A stretch of 19,540 nt of DNA from CAYNYI01 sp964401455. GTDB taxonomy: Bacteria > Fibrobacterota > OXYB2-FULL-49-7 > CAYNYI01. Under the pieces are notes generated by a model. That model had not been told where the DNA came from. It made no database searches and saw only the letters and a list, made by a program, of their open reading frames with translations. The translations under genes and the position numbers were made by a program. Position 1 is the stretch's first letter. Every line of letters begins with the position of its first letter. Below, piece by piece: positions 15,347 to 19,540 of this stretch. The stretch is from the NCBI GenBank assembly GCA_964401455.1, contig CAYNYI010000058.1, forward strand, positions 1 to 19,540, given 5' to 3'.

Positions 15347-16217
15347 AGATATACTTTATCCATTGGGTGAAAAACTCATTCCTGTGCCCTCTCCATCTGT
15401 TTGTCGGGTTTTCAGGGTCGAAATTAACCGGAGGTCCCACATCTTCCCTTCCGGCTTTTTTGTCTCTTGCGCTTTCCTCGACAAGTCTTCCTGAATTGTA
15501 TTCAGGATGCCCGAGATGGGCCAAATATTTACCATCAGAACTTTCAAATATAAAATAGCCTGCTTCTTTCGAATATGCAAGTAGTTTAATTATTCCGGCA
15601 TTGCTTTTTTCTTCCATTTCCTCATCGGTTATCCCGGCATGCCGGCTCTGTGGACAGTAAAAAAGGTCATCCAGTTCTCCTGTGACCGGATGTGTACGGT
15701 CCAGATTTTTTCCTTCAAATACACCGAACAGTTTATTACTGAAATTGACTTTCTGAAGTCCCATCATTTCAGCAAGAGCAAGGCCACCCCAGCAAATGCC
15801 CAGAGTGCTTGCTATATTATTCCGGGCGTATTTCAAAATATCACGGATTTCCTCCCAGTAGTTAATTTCTGCGAATTTTTTATGCTCCACAGGCGCGCCG
15901 GTCAGAATCAAACCGTCCAGACCCTCTGCGGCGGCTTCTTCGAAATCGACATAATATGAGTCGAGATGATCCCGGTCGCTGCTTTTATATGAATGGCTTT
16001 TAAGTTTAATCCATACAGGTTCAATCTGAAGGACCGACTTACCCAGAGAAAAAAGCAAATTGAACTCATATTTTTCGGCCATTGGCATAATATTCAGCAT
16101 GCCTATCCGTAGGGCCCTGATATCTTGTTTCTGCGCCTCCGAATCTGTCATACACTCAACTTTCCTGTTTTCCAGGAGGTTTTTTACATGGTATTTTTCG
16201 GGGAGGACTACTGTCAT
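15327..16217 (-). CDS. metA: Homoserine O-acyltransferase, MetA family, predicted acetyl-CoA type
   Basis: A 296-residue cytoplasmic enzyme of the MetA class I glutamine-amidotransferase fold, which acylates homoserine for methionine synthesis. The nucleophile is Cys142 in LGICWGG; His237 and Glu239 in HLGHPEYN and Arg251 correspond to E. coli H235, E237 and R249. Residue 111 is Glu (TGAPVEHKKF). In this family Glu111 goes with acetyl-CoA use and Gly111 with succinyl-CoA use, so O-acetylhomoserine is the predicted product, matching the MetY gene directly upstream. One oddity is the MPMAEKYEFN stretch at 44-53, where the common form is MPKKIETEN; the active-site lysine region is changed. AGGAGA lies 7 bases before the ATG. 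The gap to metY is 2 bp and the overlap with cysE is 20 bp. Confidence 0.9.
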   Translation of the reverse strand: MTVVLPEKYHVKNLLENRKVECMTDSEAQKQDIRALRIGMLNIMPMAEKYEFNLLFSLGKSVLQIEPVWIKLKSHSYKSSDRDHLDSYYVDFEEAAAEGLDGLILTGAPVEHKKFAEINYWEEIRDILKYARNNIASTLGICWGGLALAEMMGLQKVNFSNKLFGVFEGKNLDRTHPVTGELDDLFYCPQSRHAGITDEEMEEKSNAGIIKLLAYSKEAGYFIFESSDGKYLAHLGHPEYNSGRLVEESARDKKAGREDVGPPVNFDPENPTNRWRGHRNEFFTQWIKYIYENTKM

Positions 16218-16219
16218 TA

Positions 16220-17509
16220 CTATTTCTCCTCTGTTTTGACGGCCTTTTTAAGGGCATTATCAATATCTTCTATAATATCTTCCACATCCTCTATGCCTAC
16301 AGATAATCTAATAAAATCATCAGTTACACCGGTATCTTTTCTTTCTTCGGGCGTAAGCTGCTGATGGGTTGTGGACGCGGGATGTATAACAAGGGATTTT
16401 GCGTCACCGATATTGGCAAGATGCGAGAGGAGTTTTACATTATCTATAAACCTTTTCCCCGCTTCGTATCCGCCCCTGACTCCGAATCCGATTATGGCAC
16501 CCTGGCCTTGCGGCATATATTTTTCGATGAGTGCATGATCCGGATGCGATTCCAGCCCCGGATAATTGACCCATTCGACCAGCGGATGTTTATCCAGAAA
16601 CTTCGCGGTTTCAAGGGCATTGGCAGCATGTTGTTTTATACGAAGAGAGAGTGTTTCAAGCCCTTGAATTATAAGGAAAGAATTAAAAGGACTTAATGCT
16701 GCTCCGAGGTCTCTTAAAACACAAACCCGGGCTCTTGTTATATAGGCGGCAGGGCCCAGATCCGCAAATCTGATTCCATGATAACTTGGATCGGGCTCTG
16801 AGAGTTCCGGGAATTTGCCGTTGTCCCAGTCGAAATTACCCGAATCTACAACAAGACCGCCTATGCTTGTACCATGCCCTCCCAGAAATTTTGTAGCCGA
16901 GTAAACTACAATATCCGCGCCCAGAGTGATCGGTTTCTGGAGCACAGGAGTAAGGCTTGTATTGTCTACCACAAGCGGAATTCCGTTTTTGTGTGCAATT
17001 TCAGCAAGTTTATCAATCCTCACAACATCCAGTTTTGGATTTCCGATAGATTCAGCATAAATAAGTCTTGTCTTTTCACCAACGGCCTTTTCGATATTTT
17101 CAAAGTCATGAGGTTTAAAAAAACGGGTTTTAATTCCTAATCTTGGAAGTGCATGATTAAATAGGTTATAAGTTCCACCATATAAAGAACTGGAAGAGAC
17201 TATTTCCTGACCCGCTGAAGTAATATTAAGTACAGCAGACGTTATTGCCGCCATTCCGGAAGCAAAAGCCAGGGCGCCGCCTTTTGCACCGTCGAGCATG
17301 GCAATCCGTTTTTCAAGAACGTCTGTGGTCGGGTTCATTAGCCTCGTATAAATATTCCCCGGCTCCTTGAGATCAAAAAGATCAGCGGCATGGTCTGAGT
17401 CATTAAAAGTATACGAGGTAGTCTGATAAATGGGCACAGCCCTTGAATTAGTGGCGGAATCGGGCTGATGCCCCCCATGAAGCGCGGTCGTCGCGTCTTT
17501 GTAGCTCAA
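16220..17509 (-). CDS. metY: O-acetylhomoserine sulfhydrylase
   Basis: The 429-residue PLP enzyme of the Cys/Met metabolism family converts O-acetylhomoserine and sulfide to homocysteine. Landmarks are TTALHGGHQPD at the N-terminus, PIYQTTSYTF, YTRLMNPTTDVLEKRIAMLDG (56-74), FASGMAAI, GGTYNLF, the ESIGNPKLDV loop, VVDNTS (Asp182), the PLP lysine K207 in VYSATKFLGG, and the C-terminal HPASTTHQQL and IRLSVGIED. Length and the GHGTSIGG motif favour MetY over cystathionine gamma-synthase. The start codon is TTG, supported by a very strong AGGAGG ribosome binding site 5 bases upstream. It sits between cysK and metA and gives a direct sulfhydrylation route together with the predicted acetyl-type MetA. 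Confidence 0.93.
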   Translation of the reverse strand: MSYKDATTALHGGHQPDSATNSRAVPIYQTTSYTFNDSDHAADLFDLKEPGNIYTRLMNPTTDVLEKRIAMLDGAKGGALAFASGMAAITSAVLNITSAGQEIVSSSSLYGGTYNLFNHALPRLGIKTRFFKPHDFENIEKAVGEKTRLIYAESIGNPKLDVVRIDKLAEIAHKNGIPLVVDNTSLTPVLQKPITLGADIVVYSATKFLGGHGTSIGGLVVDSGNFDWDNGKFPELSEPDPSYHGIRFADLGPAAYITRARVCVLRDLGAALSPFNSFLIIQGLETLSLRIKQHAANALETAKFLDKHPLVEWVNYPGLESHPDHALIEKYMPQGQGAIIGFGVRGGYEAGKRFIDNVKLLSHLANIGDAKSLVIHPASTTHQQLTPEERKDTGVTDDFIRLSVGIEDVEDIIEDIDNALKKAVKTEEK

Positions 17510-17535
17510 TTATACCTCCTTTTATAATTTTAAAA

Positions 17536-18462
17536 TCAGTTATAAAGCCCGGAACTTAGATATCGCTCTCCTGTATCCGGCAATATTGCGAGAATACGCT
17601 TGCCGCTAAACTCTTCTCTGCATGCGATCTTTGCGGCAGCGGCTATAGCCGCTCCTGAGCTTATTCCACAAAGTATGCCCTCATATTTTGCTGCTTCTCT
17701 TGCGTATTCCTTTGATACTTCTGTTGTTACAGCTATAACCTCATCAAATATATCAGTGTTTAAAATTTCCGGCACGAACCCTGCCCCAATGCCCTGTATG
17801 CCGTGAGGACCTTTTTCTTTGCCCGAAAGAACTGCGGACTCTTCAGGTTCTACGGCGATTATTTTTATCCCCGGGATCTCCTTCTTCAGCACCTCCCCGG
17901 TTCCCGTAATAGTACCTCCTGTACCTATGCCGGAGACAAATGCATCGAGTTTTCCATCAGTATCTTTTAATATTTCGGGCGCGGTTCCTTTTCTATGTGC
18001 CTCCGGATTGGCCGGATTAACGAACTGCCCTGTAATCACAGAGCCGGGATATGATTTATGAAGCTCTTCAGCTTTGTCTATTGCCCCCTTCATACCTCCT
18101 GAGCCGTCTGTAAGGTGTATTTCCGCACCGAGAGCCTTTAAAAGACTGCGTCTTTCCATACTCATGGTCTCAGGCATTGTCAAGATAAGTTTATAACCCC
18201 TTGATGCCGCTACAGATGCAAGAGCAATCCCGGTATTTCCACTTGTAGGCTCAATTATAACTGAATCTTTTTTTATAATTCCTTTTTTTTCAGCATCTTC
18301 TATCATTGAGAGACCAATCCGGTCTTTTACACTACCATTAGGGTTGAAAAATTCGAGCTTCAATAATAGTTCAGCTTTTAACCCAAGTTTTCCGGATAAT
18401 CTTCGGGCCTTTACAATTGGTGTATTGCCTATTGTTTGCGCTATATTTTCATAAATTCCCAT
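17536..18462 (-). CDS. cysK: Cysteine synthase (O-acetylserine sulfhydrylase)
   Basis: This 308-residue PLP enzyme makes cysteine from O-acetylserine and sulfide. The start is placed at MGIYENIAQTIGNTP because GGAGGAG lies just upstream and family proteins begin there; an upstream in-frame ATG at 18528 would lie inside the regulator gene. The PLP lysine is K46 in NPNGSVKDR, the phosphate-binding loop is PTSGNTG (72-78), and GIGTGGTITGTGEVLK and the late GISSGAA(A) segments are typical CysK. It uses the O-acetylserine made by CysE of the same operon. It lies 10 bp after the Rrf2 regulator stop and 26 bp before metY. CysM is possible but less likely. Confidence 0.93.
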   Translation of the reverse strand: MGIYENIAQTIGNTPIVKARRLSGKLGLKAELLLKLEFFNPNGSVKDRIGLSMIEDAEKKGIIKKDSVIIEPTSGNTGIALASVAASRGYKLILTMPETMSMERRSLLKALGAEIHLTDGSGGMKGAIDKAEELHKSYPGSVITGQFVNPANPEAHRKGTAPEILKDTDGKLDAFVSGIGTGGTITGTGEVLKKEIPGIKIIAVEPEESAVLSGKEKGPHGIQGIGAGFVPEILNTDIFDEVIAVTTEVSKEYAREAAKYEGILCGISSGAAIAAAAKIACREEFSGKRILAILPDTGERYLSSGLYN

Positions 18463-18472
18463 TATCTCCTCC

Positions 18473-18922
18473 TTAGATGTAATACATTGGTTCTGAATCC
18501 CTAAGTTTGTTTCGTCGCTCTTTCTCAAGCTCTTTCATACTTATTCCGTATAAAAGACTTCTTTCGGTTTTCTCGAGTTTCTTCCAGACATCCTGGAAGG
18601 GGCATTCTTTTTCGTAAGAACAGCGTGCCGCGCCCTCGCCATAACAGGTAATCGGCCGAATAGGTCCCTCTATGGCCTCTACCACCTCCCCAAGCATTAT
18701 TTCCGAAGAATCTCGCGCCGGTATATATCCGCCTCCTTTTCCTCTTCTGGAAATGATTATGTTGTTTTTTTTGAGCGCGGAAAGGATCTGTTCAAGATAT
18801 TTCAAAGGGATATCCTGTCTTCTGGAAATGTCCGCAACCGGAACTGATTCAGAATTTTTTCCGTGAATACAAATATCCAGAACAGCTTTACACGCATAAT
18901 CTGTCTTGAAAGACACCTTCAT
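18473..18922 (-). CDS. Rrf2-family transcriptional regulator of the cysteine operon
   Basis: A winged-helix regulator of about 149 residues of the Rrf2 family (CymR, IscR, NsrR). The start is taken at MKVSFKTDYACKAV, the usual Rrf2 opening, with GGGGA just upstream; in-frame ATGs 12 and 21 bases earlier are alternatives. The helix-turn-helix is DISRRQDIPLKYLEQILSAL, followed by the wing SRRGKGGGYIPAR. A C-terminal CYGEGAARCSYEKEC segment has three cysteines spaced C-x7-C-x5-C, close to the Fe-S ligand pattern of IscR/NsrR types and absent from Bacillus CymR, so it may sense redox or Fe-S state. It is the first gene of the operon, so it probably regulates itself and cysK-metY-metA-cysE-ptsI, binding the palindrome in the promoter. 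Confidence 0.88.
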   Translation of the reverse strand: MKVSFKTDYACKAVLDICIHGKNSESVPVADISRRQDIPLKYLEQILSALKKNNIIISRRGKGGGYIPARDSSEIMLGEVVEAIEGPIRPITCYGEGAARCSYEKECPFQDVWKKLEKTERSLLYGISMKELEKERRNKLRDSEPMYYI

Positions 18923-18963
18923 ATACTTCCCCATATTCCCCATGTGTTTACTATGATATTAAG

Positions 18964-18992
18964 AAGATACTGAATATTTCAGGTAATGTCAA
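18964..18992 (-). promoter_or_regulatory. Promoter of the cysteine/methionine operon
   Basis: On the minus strand a perfect TTGACA (18992-18987) is followed after 17 bp by TATCTT (18969-18964). Transcription would start near 18957, about 35 bases before the regulator's start. No S-box or T-box-like structure fits in this short leader. Confidence 0.72.
18970..18982. promoter_or_regulatory. Palindrome between -35 and -10, candidate operator
   Basis: CTGAATATTTCAG has 5-bp perfect arms (CTGAA/TTCAG) around three A/T bases. It fills the downstream part of the promoter spacer and touches the -10 box. Placement and symmetry fit a repressor site for the dimeric Rrf2 regulator encoded next to it. 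It is short, and the Rrf2 subfamily's true motif is not known here. Confidence 0.5.
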
Positions 18993-19014
18993 GTATTTTT
19001 ATAGGATTATTTTT

Positions 19015-19344
19015 TCAGATATTCCTGCGGCGTCTGCGGTCCTTTTGTTTTCTTATCTTTGCGGCCTTATCCGAAGAAGCGCTTCTGCCTTTTTCTTTCT
19101 CTTCCAACCGGTCCGCGAGGGTTCTTCTGGCAAAAAATCTATTATCATCCCTGGATCTGGCCCTTGCGCATTTCACTGTTATTCCGCTTGGTTTATGATT
19201 TAACTGAACCGCGCATGATGTTTTGTCGGCTTTTTGTCCGCCTTTTGAGCCGGGGCGGAGGAATTTTTCTTCTATATCGTCTTCTTTTATTCCGAGACTT
19301 TTCAACCTTCCACGAAGTTCTTCTTTTTTGGATGGGGATATCAT
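19015..19344 (-). CDS. Release-factor-like GGQ-domain protein
   Basis: A 109-residue basic protein containing only the peptidyl-tRNA hydrolysis domain of class I release factors: FLRPGSKGGQKADKTSCAVQL (28-48) with GGQ at 35-37, then PSGITVKCARARSRDDNRFFARRTLADRL. The C-terminus (about 80-109) is lysine/arginine rich, as in ArfB/YaeJ and C12orf65-like proteins, where it sits in the ribosome mRNA channel or binds rRNA. There is no codon-recognition domain, so it would act in ribosome rescue and not in normal termination. The ribosome binding site is weak (GAAA region). The gene lies between a transposase remnant and the Rrf2 promoter. The family assignment to RF-like proteins is secure; the exact subgroup is not. 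Confidence 0.82.
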   Translation of the reverse strand: MISPSKKEELRGRLKSLGIKEDDIEEKFLRPGSKGGQKADKTSCAVQLNHKPSGITVKCARARSRDDNRFFARRTLADRLEEKEKGRSASSDKAAKIRKQKDRRRRRNI

Positions 19345-19372
19345 TGGCCGTATTTCTTTAGCTGCCGGGTTT

Positions 19373-19404
19373 TGTGACGGGGTAAAAAGTGCCAGGTGTG
19401 CGTG
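19373..19404. other. Probable insertion-sequence end
   Basis: The stretch directly after the transposase stop contains GGGGTAAAAAGTGCCAGGTG. IS ends usually lie within tens of bases of the transposase stop, and the release-factor gene begins at 19344, so the element boundary should fall here. The exact terminal bases and target duplication cannot be fixed without the other end. Confidence 0.4.
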
Positions 19405-19540
19405 TTAGGTAATTCGAGGACACTTTTCCAAAAACGCAACCGGCGTAAGACCATCTAATGCTTGATGCGGTCTTTCATGGTTATAATCAGGTGGTCTAGT
19501 TTTTTCTACAGAAAAAAATCTGTTTTTAAGTGGAACTCCT
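19405..19540 (-). mobile_element. Transposase C-terminus (IS3/IS481-type), partial
   Basis: The last 44 codons of a DDE-integrase-type transposase, running off the right edge. The ending DYNHERPHQALDGLTPVAFL is the hallmark C-terminal motif of IS3 OrfB and IS481 transposases (YNxxRPHxxLgxxTP). The first residues in the window (GVPLKNRFFSVEKTRPP) are less typical, so a frameshift just upstream cannot be excluded. Whether the element is intact lies outside the window. Confidence 0.8.

Noticed and set aside
14825..15370. Open frame of about 181 codons on the plus strand opposite cysE
   Set aside because: It is antisense to cysE and crosses the cysE-metA junction; no start signal and no recognisable product.
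18463..18528. Longer cysK start giving 22 more residues
   Set aside because: The extra part lies within the regulator's coding end, is unlike CysK, and the strong GGAGGAG site precedes the internal ATG at 18462.
1..19540. CRISPR array, tRNA or rRNA genes
   Set aside because: No regularly spaced repeats and no recognisable tRNA or rRNA segments were seen on either strand by eye.

Overview
The window looks like chromosome of a Gram-negative bacterium of the FCB superphylum (Fibrobacterota or a related candidate phylum; the exact lineage cannot be fixed by eye). Three signs support this. The sigma factor is short and principal-type, of the kind seen in Bacteroidetes and relatives. A secreted esterase ends in a type IX secretion (Por) sorting tail. 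Base composition is moderate to AT-rich, with very AT-rich intergenic DNA. No tRNA, rRNA or CRISPR was seen. A partial IS transposase lies at the right edge and an IS-end-like sequence at the left edge.

Left region (1-3400): a leftward pair encodes a zinc-ribbon/Tudor protein and a secreted TPR protein whose start shares one base with the upstream stop. Divergent from them is the principal sigma factor gene, with a recognisable promoter.

Sugar region (3400-11450): two GH94 glycoside phosphorylase genes diverge from a 401-bp intergenic region. The leftward one is followed 4 bp later by a secreted esterase with an Fn3-like domain and a T9SS tail. The rightward one is followed 8 bp later by a small nucleotidyltransferase-fold protein, which overlaps a 64-residue protein of unknown function. 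After these come a short coding-like remnant and a strong bidirectional terminator. The esterase would act outside the cell on plant or chitin-type glycans, while the phosphorylases would cleave imported disaccharides in the cytoplasm.

Right region (11445-19000): first a membrane protein of unknown function (secreted-type domain, three helices, zinc ribbon) with its own near-consensus promoter. Then a six-gene leftward operon: Rrf2-family regulator, cysK, metY, metA, cysE, ptsI. It encodes O-acetylserine synthesis, cysteine synthesis, homoserine acylation and direct sulfhydrylation to homocysteine. Last and translationally coupled comes PTS enzyme I, unexpected in a sulfur operon. The promoter carries a palindrome between -35 and -10 that could be the regulator's own operator.

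Right edge (19015-19540): a small GGQ-domain release-factor-like protein, then the C-terminal end of an IS3/IS481-type transposase that runs off the window.

The clearest points of interest are the ptsI coupling, a GH94 paralogue with a changed sugar-site motif, the nucleotidyltransferase plus small-protein pair, and the paired promoter and dyad structures.
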